From NCBI GenBank assembly GCA_937901255.1, contig CALCHN010000004.1:10139-74138 (forward strand): a stretch of DNA of 64,000 nt, given 5' to 3'. Below, piece by piece: positions 23,822-32,467 of this stretch. Position 1 is the stretch's first letter, and the number at the start of each line of letters is the position of its first letter. This DNA comes from an uncultured Flavobacteriales bacterium (GTDB lineage: Bacteria; Bacteroidota; Bacteroidia; Flavobacteriales_E; Vicingaceae). Both the position numbers and the translations under genes were made by a program. Under the pieces are notes generated by a model, which saw only the letters and a list, made by a program, of their open reading frames with translations, did not search any database and was not told where the DNA came from.

Positions 23822-26800
23822 TTACCTAATAACTGTTACATTTCCTTTTTTGAAAAATTCTTGTCCGTCAATACACCAAATTTGCAAGTGATAAACAAAA
23901 ACATTCGGTTGTACTAATTCTCCTTTGTATTTTCCGTCCCAACCAATTTGTTGATTATCGGTTTCAAAAACCAATTCGCCCCAACGGTTATATATTTTAA
24001 GATTCATTTTTTCTATCATTTTACCCCTTACAAAAAGCACATCATTTTCTCCATCTCCATTAGGTGTAAATGCGTTGGGAATAAAAATATCGGGTTCATC
24101 ACAAACAATTTCTTTTACTTCTATGATTACAGAGGCTGTCCTTTCGCAGTTTGTTCCAGAAATAGTTACAGTATATGTTGTGGTTTGTGTTGGTGATGCA
24201 TTTGGATGCTGGCTATTAGGATTATCTAAGCCTGTTGCAGGAGACCAAGTGTAATTGTAACCATTTGGTAATGCGTGCAATTGAGTAGTTTCTCCAGGGT
24301 AAATGGTAGAGTTATCTACAGTAGCATTAACATTTAAACTTCCCAACATATCAACAAAAACAGTGGCAGAATCCCAAATTAAACAACCCGCACTATTTTC
24401 TGAAACCACATAAAATGTAGTGGTGGTTGTTGGCGAAACTACAATAGTATTGGTGCTATCTCCTGAAATAATTTGAGCATCAGGTTGCCAATCATGGAAA
24501 AGAGAATCATTCGGGTTAAGGTTATTAACGGTTAAGGAAGTAGTATCTCCATAACAAATATAAGCATCGGATATGGAAGTAACATTATCAGCCACATAAA
24601 CAGTAACACTATCAGTACGAGAACACCCAGCTGCACTTACCATTACATAATAAGTGGTGATAGTTGTTGGACTAACATGAATACTGTCAGCTCCATTGGT
24701 TAACGTGTCAGAATACATTGCATTTGATGACCAAAAAATGTTTGTTCCATTTGTTGTAGAACTTGCCAACAACGTTACAGCAGAATCGCCAACACAAAGC
24801 GTAGTGTCATTGCTGACGCTCATTTGAACTGTAGTAACTACGACTTGTTGGGTTAAAGTGTCTATGCAAATATCGTTAGTGGCAATTACAGTAAATGTGG
24901 TAGTGGTTGTCGGACTAACATCTACACTTGTTGTGCCTTGTCCATTAATAATCTGACCTGAAGGCGACCAAACATAACTTGTGCTATCTCCCGGATTAGT
25001 ATTACTGTAAGTCATGCTAACCGTATCGCCAAAACAAATGGAATCTGTTCCAATAATAGAGCTTTGCCCGATGGAATTTACTTCCACACTATCGGATAAT
25101 TTGCAGCCATTATTATTAATTTGAATATAATACGTTCCTGAAGTATTTATTGGTGGAGAGTAGGAATTATTGGTGGTTGGTGAATTCAACGTGTCAGTAA
25201 AGTTGTTGTTGGAAGACCAAATATAGGTATTGCTTGTTCCAAAAGAATTGGCTGAAAGTGAAATACTTTCGTTGTAACAAAGCGTAGTGTCATTAGTAAC
25301 CGAAAGTAAAGGGATATTCACAACAACGGGATAAGTAATAGTATCTACACAAACGCTATCAGAAATGTACAATTGGTAATTGGTGGAGCTAGTTGGACTA
25401 GCAAAAGGATTGGAAATAGTAGAATCACTTAATCCCGCTGTTGGAGACCAATTGTAACTTATATTGGGGTCGGGATTAGGTGTTGTCCCTATTTGTACAG
25501 TTTCTCCGGGACAAATATGAATGGTAGAATCGGTGGTATTGTTATTCCCTAAAATTAATATGTTTTTTTCTGCAGTATCGGCTAAATTACAGGTAGTGGT
25601 ATCATTTAAAATTAATGTAATAGTATAAGTCCCTGGAGTATTATAGGTGTGTGTTGGCGAAAATTGCGTGCTTCCGTTGCCATCTCCAAAATCCCAAGTA
25701 AAATTAGTGTTCGACTGTGTTAAACTTGTATTGTTAAAGTTAACGGTAAAAGGTGCACAACCAACAGGTGGTACTTCAAAGTCGGCAACCACTACAGGTA
25801 AGTCAAAATCCATTTTAAAAACTCCCAAATTACAACTGTGGTTATTTTGGTTCAATGGATTAGTTGGCGGATATATAGGCAAATCTGAATTTCCACCACA
25901 TCCGGCACAAATAGCTTGGTAAACTTTACCTTTTCGGTCAAATCTACTGGTTCCGCCATCTACATGTTCGGAACTTACGGGACCACCGAAAAATGAACCA
26001 TAATTAATATTGGAAGCATCATCTTCCATTACCATTACATAAAAATCACTACCATCGGTAGTACTCTGAAAAGCATTGGGAGTAATAGGCATGCCTGTTG
26101 TATATCCTGCATTGTTAGTTGCAGATTGATTTACCGAACCGCCCCAACCAGCCAAGTAAATTTTGTTGCATAAATCTACCAAAAAAGCAGTGGGTGAAAT
26201 ATTAATTCCGTTTCCAGCACCAAAAACAGTAGAATAAATTAAAGAATCTAAAGTAGGCGTAAGTTTGCTGATAAACTGTCCACTTCCGGGGTTCGACCAA
26301 AGCACATTATGAATAAATGTATTATCGGTAATTTCGGTTTGACCCAATAAATATACATTGTTGTTTTTATCTAATTCAATAAAATAATTTTGGTCATAAG
26401 TGATTGAACCAAAAAATGTTGAATTGAGTATCTGACTGCCATTTTTAGCAACACGTGCAACAAAACCATCCGATCTTCCACCAACAAAAACACTTTGGTA
26501 AGCATTGGCTGATGCAGGAAAATTAGTTGAGTTAGTTCCTCCTGTTAAATACAAATCTTCATTGCTATCTATTGCTAAAGAGTAAGCCGCATCATGATTG
26601 TTTCCTCCTAAAAAACTACTCCAAATAATATTTTGAAGATTATTATCCATTTTAATAATACAAGCATCAATATCTCCACCTCCGTAAGTTGGTTGAAAAA
26701 CATTTCCCACAATTGGAAAATCGGGGCTTCTGGTACAACTTACAATATAAATATTATTGTTTTTGTCAATATCAATTTCACCACGAACTTCATCGGCATA

Positions 26801-28045
26801 ATTGTATTTCAGCGTATTCGCTCCTGTTGAATTTAGTCCATCATTTTGAGATCCTCCTAAATAAGTTGAAGCAATGAGGTTGGTGCCGTTGGTGCTTAAT
26901 CTGGAGACAATAATATCAGAGCCATTAGTGTAATTTACACCCAATCCATTCGACAAGTTGTTCATAGTTCCGCCATTAAATGAATTGTCGTAGGCATTGG
27001 CTGTTGTAGGGTAATCAAAAGAACTGGTAGTTCCCAAAATAAAAAGTTCATCAAAACTATTGACAATTAAGCTATGCGGCAGCTCCACATTACTTCCACC
27101 AATGTAGGTAGAGTAAATTAGAAAAGTTCCCGAAGTATCAAATTTTGAAATGGCAATATCATCGCCACCACCATTAAAAGTAGTGCTGTAAGCTCCAGTT
27201 GTAACCGGATAACCCGTTCCGAAAGCAGAACTTCCGGCATATAAAAACCCTTTTGAATCAAAAGTAGCGGTATAACCAAAATTATTGGCTGTAGAACCTG
27301 AAAGCGATGAAAACATTAAGGTTGGATCTATAATGAGTTCGTAGTTTTTATCGTATCCATTAGGAAATTCAAATCCTAACTCATTATTGATAAGTGTATA
27401 GTTGCAAGTTACTAGTACTTTTTCGCCATTAATGAGCTGATAAGCATAAGGTTTATCTTCAATAATAGTATTTACAGAAGTAGTAACATGTAATTGACCT
27501 TTTTTGAGTTGTAGCTTATTTTGTCCATTATAAACTAATTTAATTTGATTGGGATTGGCTTGTGCCTTTACTATAAAATCATACTTTAAATTATCGGTAG
27601 AATACATCTGAAAGTCTATGCCTGTATAGACTTCTTGATAAGTAACTTTTTTATAACCCTTAACATTAGAAGCCCACTTTTCAGGATTATTTCCTAAAAA
27701 ATAATTGAAATAAGCAAATACTTTTTCGGATTTAATAATGGTAGGATTGGGATTGCCATTTTTAAAATTTACGTTGTAAGCGTGCCAATTCAATTTGTTG
27801 GGAATTTCATTTAGTTGGTAATGATTGTGGTGATGAGCATATTTTTCTATCATGGCAACATCATACAAATCGAAAGTTAATCGGGTTTTTTCTAAATAAA
27901 CAAAACCACTATTTAGCTCAGATTTAAGCAGTACATTGGTGTGCCACTGACCTTTGTTTTCAATAAAAGTAAGTTCGCCAGAGGCAAAGACTTTACTTGC
28001 AAGTATCAAAAAACAAACGATTATAAAAGCTAAGCACTTTTTCAT
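23822..28045 (-). CDS. Large secreted adhesin-like protein with CHU_C (type B) sorting domain
   Basis: A 1407-aa protein. Signal peptide 1-21; N-terminal FIENKGQWHTNVLLK region that opens SBBP-repeat proteins; beta-propeller-like SBBP repeats (about 240-720, repeated STYIGG/STYLGG and DxNNNIYxxG units); a PKD domain (about 755-830, FTWDFGDGNGSTQFSPTHTY); five or so Ig-like repeats each with a D-T-x-L/I-C start (about 840-1310); and the C-terminal gliding-associated domain IFIPNAFTPNGDGENDVLF ... IYNRWGELVFET ... GWDGKYKGE, the type B T9SS sorting signal. Known: exported by the type IX system with a SprF partner. First gene of the three-gene operon. The ligand is unknown. Confidence 0.88.
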   Translation of the reverse strand: MKKCLAFIIVCFLILASKVFASGELTFIENKGQWHTNVLLKSELNSGFVYLEKTRLTFDLYDVAMIEKYAHHHNHYQLNEIPNKLNWHAYNVNFKNGNPNPTIIKSEKVFAYFNYFLGNNPEKWASNVKGYKKVTYQEVYTGIDFQMYSTDNLKYDFIVKAQANPNQIKLVYNGQNKLQLKKGQLHVTTSVNTIIEDKPYAYQLINGEKVLVTCNYTLINNELGFEFPNGYDKNYELIIDPTLMFSSLSGSTANNFGYTATFDSKGFLYAGSSAFGTGYPVTTGAYSTTFNGGGDDIAISKFDTSGTFLIYSTYIGGSNVELPHSLIVNSFDELFILGTTSSFDYPTTANAYDNSFNGGTMNNLSNGLGVNYTNGSDIIVSRLSTNGTNLIASTYLGGSQNDGLNSTGANTLKYNYADEVRGEIDIDKNNNIYIVSCTRSPDFPIVGNVFQPTYGGGDIDACIIKMDNNLQNIIWSSFLGGNNHDAAYSLAIDSNEDLYLTGGTNSTNFPASANAYQSVFVGGRSDGFVARVAKNGSQILNSTFFGSITYDQNYFIELDKNNNVYLLGQTEITDNTFIHNVLWSNPGSGQFISKLTPTLDSLIYSTVFGAGNGINISPTAFLVDLCNKIYLAGWGGSVNQSATNNAGYTTGMPITPNAFQSTTDGSDFYVMVMEDDASNINYGSFFGGPVSSEHVDGGTSRFDRKGKVYQAICAGCGGNSDLPIYPPTNPLNQNNHSCNLGVFKMDFDLPVVVADFEVPPVGCAPFTVNFNNTSLTQSNTNFTWDFGDGNGSTQFSPTHTYNTPGTYTITLILNDTTTCNLADTAEKNILILGNNNTTDSTIHICPGETVQIGTTPNPDPNISYNWSPTAGLSDSTISNPFASPTSSTNYQLYISDSVCVDTITYPVVVNIPLLSVTNDTTLCYNESISLSANSFGTSNTYIWSSNNNFTDTLNSPTTNNSYSPPINTSGTYYIQINNNGCKLSDSVEVNSIGQSSIIGTDSICFGDTVSMTYSNTNPGDSTSYVWSPSGQIINGQGTTSVDVSPTTTTTFTVIATNDICIDTLTQQVVVTTVQMSVSNDTTLCVGDSAVTLLASSTTNGTNIFWSSNAMYSDTLTNGADSIHVSPTTITTYYVMVSAAGCSRTDSVTVYVADNVTSISDAYICYGDTTSLTVNNLNPNDSLFHDWQPDAQIISGDSTNTIVVSPTTTTTFYVVSENSAGCLIWDSATVFVDMLGSLNVNATVDNSTIYPGETTQLHALPNGYNYTWSPATGLDNPNSQHPNASPTQTTTYTVTISGTNCERTASVIIEVKEIVCDEPDIFIPNAFTPNGDGENDVLFVRGKMIEKMNLKIYNRWGELVFETDNQQIGWDGKYKGELVQPNVFVYHLQIWCIDGQEFFKKGNVTVIR

Positions 28046-28105
28046 AAAGTAAATTTAACTATAAATTTCATTCGCCCAAAATATTACAATATTTATTCAC
28101 TTTTT

Positions 28106-28138
28106 TTTGGCTGAAGTGGTTTTTTGTCTTTATTTTTG
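28106..28138 (+). promoter_or_regulatory. Bacteroidota promoter of the LuxR-type regulator
   Basis: TTTG (28106-28109), 21 bases, TATTTTTG (28131-28138): both elements match the Bacteroidota housekeeping consensus at good spacing. The start of transcription would fall at or within the inverted repeat that follows. Confidence 0.7.
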
Positions 28139-28140
28139 CT

Positions 28141-28167
28141 CTTTATTTAGATTAAGTCTAAATAAAG
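28141..28167 (+). promoter_or_regulatory. 11-bp inverted repeat in the regulator leader
   Basis: ctttatttaga (28141-28151) and tctaaataaag (28157-28167) pair perfectly with a five-base loop, just after the -7 element and six bases before the ATG at 28174. It may be an autoregulatory operator or an RNA hairpin that hides the start. Confidence 0.55.
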
Positions 28168-28173
28168 TAATTT

Positions 28174-28806
28174 ATGATAGATATTTTAATAGCACATAAC
28201 AATCCGATAGTTGCCGAAGGTTTAAAAACTATTGTGCAAAGCAAGATGCGTAATAGGGTGTTAGGGGTGGTTAATTCTATAGAACATCTGTGTGAGTGTT
28301 CTAAAAGGTACTTTCCGGATATTGTTGTTATTGATTATTCTACAGGGCAGTTTGGATTAGATGCGGTTAAAAAAATTAAAGAGATTTATAAAAGTGCTAA
28401 AATCTTAGCTATAACGCCATCTTTGGCAAAACAAATCATTCATAAATCGTTGAGTTATGGAGTGGACAGTTATTTACTAGACGATTGCGATAAGCAAGAA
28501 ATTTTGGAAGCTCTAGAAGATACTTATAATGGTAAGCAGTTTTATTGTGGAATGGTTATTAATATTTTATCAGAAAAAAACCAAGAAAACACGTTAGATT
28601 GCGATGGAATTTCTTTGTCTGAACGAGAGATTGAGATTATTAAATTGATTTCTGATGGATTAACCAACAAAGAAATTGCTGATAAACTGTACTTAAGTAC
28701 GCATACTGTAAATACTCACCGCAAAAACATTATGCACAAGCTGAATATTAAAAATACAGCAGGCATCGTCATTTATGCGGTTAAAGAAAATATTATTAAT
28801 ACTTAA
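28174..28806 (+). CDS. NarL/FixJ-type regulator with a degenerate receiver
   Basis: A 210-aa regulator. Receiver-like domain 1-120: D54 is present in VVIDYSTG, but the acidic pair that binds Mg is replaced by H8 N9 and the conserved Lys is D103, so normal phosphorylation is unlikely. The LuxR/GerE HTH at about 145-205 is intact: LSEREIEIIKLISDGLTNKEIA, then STHTVNTHRKNIMHKL. Known: receivers lacking the pocket can act without phosphorylation. Divergent from the CHU_C adhesin operon, 128 bases apart, so it could control that operon and itself. Followed by a strong terminator. Confidence 0.88.
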   Translation: MIDILIAHNNPIVAEGLKTIVQSKMRNRVLGVVNSIEHLCECSKRYFPDIVVIDYSTGQFGLDAVKKIKEIYKSAKILAITPSLAKQIIHKSLSYGVDSYLLDDCDKQEILEALEDTYNGKQFYCGMVINILSEKNQENTLDCDGISLSEREIEIIKLISDGLTNKEIADKLYLSTHTVNTHRKNIMHKLNIKNTAGIVIYAVKENIINT

Positions 28807-28840
28807 AATAAAAAAACTACTATTTTTTAACTTTGATATT

Positions 28841-28877
28841 ACACCTGACAGGTTTTTAAAACCTGTCAGGTGTTTTT
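28841..28877 (+). terminator. Rho-independent terminator of the LuxR-type regulator
   Basis: Perfect 15-bp arms acacctgacaggttt (28841-28855) and aaacctgtcaggtgt (28858-28872) with a two-base loop and a T-run. The acctgacaggt text is itself a dispersed palindromic sequence in Bacteroidota, here used as terminator. Confidence 0.85.
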
Positions 28878-28962
28878 GTTAATTATAGTATATTTGTGTA
28901 GAAATACATTGAAAAATCATTTGAAAGAAAATATTAGAAAATACCTGAACCTTAAAGTTGTA

Positions 28963-29568
28963 ATGTTATTAACGTTAATTGGTTTTTCATTTAATCTATT
29001 TTCTCAAAATAAATTAAAGGGAACTTATTGGAATTTTCTTAATGCAAAATTAGTTTTAAATGCTGATAGTACTTTTTTTTATGAAGCCCCTGAGTGTTAC
29101 CATTGGATGAGGTCAGTAGGCGATTGGACGACTAAAAATGACACGTTATTATTAACTACCACAAATAAAGCAGGAACAGATAGTGTTATTAGTGTTGATT
29201 CCTCAAAAATTGATTTAGATGGAATAAGAATAAAATTAATTGATAAAGATTCAATATTGGGTTATTTCATTTCAATTAAAGCTTATATTAATGGAGAAAT
29301 TATTGAAGAAAATACTGATACTTTAGGTTTTGTAAATTTTAATCTTACAAAAATTGATTCTGTTAAAATTGGTAATGATTTAATTCTTGAAAAACCGTTA
29401 AACAAAAACAATTTTAATCATCTAGAAATAACTTTTCTTAACCTTAATTTTTTAGATACTGAGAATTTTGATAAAAAACCATTTCTGATTAAAAAGAATA
29501 AACTTTATTACATTTTTACGGATGGTATCAATAAGAAAAAATATTTTCAAAAAGAAAAATCAGATTAA
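28963..29568 (+). CDS. Secreted hypothetical protein
   Basis: 201 aa from the ATG at 28963. An in-frame GTG at 28870 lies inside the terminator hairpin and gives an implausible N-terminus, so I chose the ATG that starts a signal peptide (MLLTLIGFSFNLFSQ). The mature part, KLKGTYWNFLNAKLVLNADSTFFYEA then SVGDWTTKNDTLLLTT, has the strand pattern of small lipocalin-like or lipoprotein-like domains that compare a measured value with a written state; this is an impression only. No cysteines near the start, so it is not a lipoprotein. Convergent with the next gene; the 18-base gap contains no terminator. Confidence 0.65.
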   Translation: MLLTLIGFSFNLFSQNKLKGTYWNFLNAKLVLNADSTFFYEAPECYHWMRSVGDWTTKNDTLLLTTTNKAGTDSVISVDSSKIDLDGIRIKLIDKDSILGYFISIKAYINGEIIEENTDTLGFVNFNLTKIDSVKIGNDLILEKPLNKNNFNHLEITFLNLNFLDTENFDKKPFLIKKNKLYYIFTDGINKKKYFQKEKSD

Positions 29569-29586
29569 TTCTTTAGCTTAAAATAA

Positions 29587-30177
29587 TTAATTTTCTTCTG
29601 CCTCTGAATAATACGTAAATTGTAATATAATACTTTTTAACTCACATAATATAACTTCAGGCACTTCATCTTTTGTTGAACTGAATAAAAATGTCCAAAT
29701 CCACTTGTTTTCAAAGTCATTTTTTTGACCTTCATAATATCTAAGTGATAATTTTAAATTTGGAATATAAAATCTAGAAATGGTATCAGGTAAGAAAGAG
29801 AATCCATTAATATCAAAGATATTTTTATTTTCTGTTTTCATGGATTGTATATAATCTGGATCATTATAGACATCCCATGCAGCATTAGCTCTAATGTTAA
29901 AAGTGTCGTTTTCTATGATTTTTTTTACATATAAAGTTGGATTATCTTCATAAAAATCACCCTGCCATCCTTTTGGTAAATAAAAAGTGTTTTTTCTTAC
30001 TTTATTAATTATTGGAGTAGAATCATTTTCTATTTCAATGTTACAATTTTCAATTGTATTAATTGTTTCTTCAATTTGCCCATATAGGAAAGATGAGAAC
30101 AAGTATAATATTAAGTATGTAAATATAAATTTGAACAAGTTAATTGTTTTTGTTTTTACAAACTCTTCACCCAACAA
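29587..30177 (-). CDS. Secreted hypothetical protein coupled to a GNAT gene
   Basis: A 196-aa protein with a hydrophobic signal-like segment at about 13-33 (NLFKFIFTYLILYLFSSFLYGQ). The mature part contains YLPKGWQGDFYEDNPTLYV and SLRYYEG, with no known domain recognised. The start is a TTG overlapping the end of the GNAT gene by 22 bases; a TTG at codon 14 is an alternative. The overlap suggests coupled translation, although the two products look unrelated. Confidence 0.5.
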   Translation of the reverse strand: MLGEEFVKTKTINLFKFIFTYLILYLFSSFLYGQIEETINTIENCNIEIENDSTPIINKVRKNTFYLPKGWQGDFYEDNPTLYVKKIIENDTFNIRANAAWDVYNDPDYIQSMKTENKNIFDINGFSFLPDTISRFYIPNLKLSLRYYEGQKNDFENKWIWTFLFSSTKDEVPEVILCELKSIILQFTYYSEAEEN

Positions 30178-31274
30178 CGTTTTCTTTTGTGTTGCGTGTT
30201 TTCATAGTTTTTCCAGTTTTGTATAGCTTTTTGATTGGTTTCAAAAATTCCGGTAGTTTCCACTTCAGTAACCCCATGTTTTTCCATTACGGCTTGCAAT
30301 TCATTAATTAAAATGGCAGCAACGCCTTTTCCTTGGTATTCGGGCATAATGCCAGTAAGCATTAAATCTACTACTTTTGGTTTGTTTAGTGCTTTTTGGA
30401 TATGATACCAACCAAATGGGAAAAGCTTTCCGTTAGCTTTTTGTAAACCTTCTGACAAAGATGGTAAACCAATGATGAAAGCAACTAATTGGTTATCTTT
30501 ATCGAAAATCAATTTTACAAACTGAGGGTTAAGCATCATTAAATAACGCTTAACATAATAATCTATCATTTCTCTATCGAGATGTACCACGCTAAATAAA
30601 TCCTTAAACGCTTCATTTAAAATCTCAAAAAGTTTTACTGCAAAAGGTTGTAATTCAGCCGTTTTTTTAAAACTTTTAACGGTAAGTTGGTTTCTGGTTT
30701 TTATTACTTCGGCTACTCTTTTGGCCTTGTCAGGAATACCTTCTAAAAATAAACGGAATTCTATCCAATCAATTTCTTTTTGGTAGCCCAACTTTTCCAT
30801 ATAATCTTTGTAGTAAGGCAAATGGTATTCCGATGCTGCTGATGGTAAATGGTCGAAACCTTCTACCAACATTCCTTGATGGTCGAGATTAGTAAAACCT
30901 AATGGACCTAGCACTTTAGTCATTCCTTGAGTTTTTAACCACTCTTCGGCAGTTTGAAGTAAGTTTTTAACTACTTCTTCATCATCAAAAAATTCTAATC
31001 GGGTAAAGCGTCCTGCTTTTTCACCAGTTTTTTCGTTGTATTGTTCATTAATGATAGCACCAATTCTTCCAACACATTTGTCATTTTTATAAGCTACCCA
31101 AAATTTAGCTTTACAAAACCTAAAAGCAGGGTTAAATTCTGGCTGAATGGCTTTTATTTCATCATTTTTAATGGGTGGTACCCAAAAGTCGTTGCCTTTG
31201 TAAATTTCAAACTGAACATTTACAAAATCTTTAAAATGTTTTTTTTCGGTAACTTCTACTATGTTAACAGCCAT
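30156..31274 (-). CDS. GNAT family N-acetyltransferase
   Basis: A 372-aa protein. The C-terminal GNAT domain shows motif A in LTGIMPEYQGKGVAAILINEL (with Q-G-K-G-V-A), followed by the NxKAIxxW segment (ETNQKAIQNWKNY) typical of the fold. The N-terminal part, KHFKDFVNVQFEIYKGNDFWVPP and GRIGAIINEQYNE, looks like a second GNAT-like half, as in paired-GNAT proteins found in Bacteroidota. Target unknown. Neighbours are a lipoprotein gene upstream (26 bases) and the secreted hypothetical overlapping its end. Confidence 0.75.
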   Translation of the reverse strand: MAVNIVEVTEKKHFKDFVNVQFEIYKGNDFWVPPIKNDEIKAIQPEFNPAFRFCKAKFWVAYKNDKCVGRIGAIINEQYNEKTGEKAGRFTRLEFFDDEEVVKNLLQTAEEWLKTQGMTKVLGPLGFTNLDHQGMLVEGFDHLPSAASEYHLPYYKDYMEKLGYQKEIDWIEFRLFLEGIPDKAKRVAEVIKTRNQLTVKSFKKTAELQPFAVKLFEILNEAFKDLFSVVHLDREMIDYYVKRYLMMLNPQFVKLIFDKDNQLVAFIIGLPSLSEGLQKANGKLFPFGWYHIQKALNKPKVVDLMLTGIMPEYQGKGVAAILINELQAVMEKHGVTEVETTGIFETNQKAIQNWKNYENTQHKRKRCWVKSL

Positions 31275-31300
31275 TGTTTTTATTTTGAATAGTAATTTAT

Positions 31301-31813
31301 TTATTCCTCCACTTTTATTAATTCATCATCTATTACATGATGTGCTATTAATTTTTCTAATTCCCTAAGCGAATTAGGGCCATTATATCTATCTAGAATT
31401 TTTTTCTTTTTACCATCCAAATTTACAGAAATTATACAAGATGGAATATCAGTAACTTGTGCATCGTATTTATCCTGAAGATTAAAAAAACCAATTTCTC
31501 TAATCATATTGGTAATTTCATCCATTGCATCTTTAGAAAGTGTTTTGGTATGTTTGCCTTCTTTTTTCGCAAAAGTTCTACCTTCATATTCTACTCTTCC
31601 AGTATTGAAAATTTGAATAAGGTATGATGGACATGTTCCTAAACAAGGTGTTCTTTCCATAGTAATAAACAAACTTTCTTTTACAGGAGTTGGGGCTGTT
31701 GTTTCAGTGTTATCTGTAGTTTCCGCAACAACTGTATCTTGTTGTATTTTTTCTTGATTTTTACATGCTATGCTAGCCATAGCTAAAAGTAATATAAAAG
31801 TTATTTTTTTCAT
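31301..31813 (-). CDS. DUF6438-like lipoprotein
   Basis: A 170-aa lipoprotein: signal peptide with lipobox (ASIAC, Cys 17). After a Thr/Glu-rich linker the domain begins ITMERTPCLGTCPSYLIQIF, the RxPCxGxCPxYxVxI pattern with three cysteines that marks DUF6438, a domain of unknown function common in Bacteroidota; the later GRVEYEGR and GFFNLQDKYDAQVTDIPS segments fit the same family. Six bases after the preceding lipoprotein gene, so cotranscribed with it. Confidence 0.75.
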   Translation of the reverse strand: MKKITFILLLAMASIACKNQEKIQQDTVVAETTDNTETTAPTPVKESLFITMERTPCLGTCPSYLIQIFNTGRVEYEGRTFAKKEGKHTKTLSKDAMDEITNMIREIGFFNLQDKYDAQVTDIPSCIISVNLDGKKKKILDRYNGPNSLRELEKLIAHHVIDDELIKVEE

Positions 31814-31819
31814 CTTTTT

Positions 31820-32455
31820 TTAGTTGATTTTTTTGCTTAACCAAATGGCAATTCGTTCTCCATATCTCATGGATAAAGTAGGAAAATCTGCTGAAGGAGG
31901 GTCTATATAATTACTAAATGGATTTCTATTTGATAAATGAGAAAAAGGAGGTAGTTCTGTTCTAGCTATATCTTCTCTTGCATTTATAATAAATGATTTT
32001 GTGTCAATAACAGAATTGTCTCTAGCATCATATATTGTTGAATTTCCTTTAACTTCCGTTCTAATTGCTTCATAAGGATAATCCTTATATCCTTTTTCTG
32101 CATTGGTATATTTTTTTTGATTGATATCTTCTGAAAGTGTAACATCAAAAACAATATTATACGCCAATACATCATGAGGAATGTTTTCAGGCATTGATTC
32201 GTAATAGGTAGCTCCTAATTTTTCTACTTTTTCCTTAAAACTTTCTTTTATAATTGATTTTATTTCTTGAGGGTGAAAATGGGGTAAATATTTATCTCCC
32301 TTGAATTTTATTGGATTGTTTTCATCAAGTGATATGGTTACATAAGTGGTTTGTTCGAATTTTTTTGCAGATAGATTTTTAGAAATGTTAGTTACTCCTC
32401 TGCATCCGAATAATAAAATACTTGATGATAAAATGAGATAAGCTAATTTTTTCAT
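31820..32455 (-). CDS. Hypothetical lipoprotein
   Basis: A 211-aa protein with signal peptide and lipobox (LLFGC, Cys 18). The mature part reads VTISLDENNPIKFKGD, then a segment with NSTIYDARDNSVIDTKSF, and ends GERIAIWLSKKIN. No domain identified with confidence; the variable/small-domain layout is like outer-membrane lipoproteins that resemble DUF4136 proteins. In the yidC downstream cluster, 12 bases after yidC and six before the DUF6438 gene. Confidence 0.65.
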   Translation of the reverse strand: MKKLAYLILSSSILLFGCRGVTNISKNLSAKKFEQTTYVTISLDENNPIKFKGDKYLPHFHPQEIKSIIKESFKEKVEKLGATYYESMPENIPHDVLAYNIVFDVTLSEDINQKKYTNAEKGYKDYPYEAIRTEVKGNSTIYDARDNSVIDTKSFIINAREDIARTELPPFSHLSNRNPFSNYIDPPSADFPTLSMRYGERIAIWLSKKIN

Positions 32456-32467
32456 GGTTGTATAGTT

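Noticed and set aside
28870..28962. GTG start for the secreted hypothetical protein
   Set aside because: It lies inside the terminator hairpin and adds 31 residues before the signal peptide.
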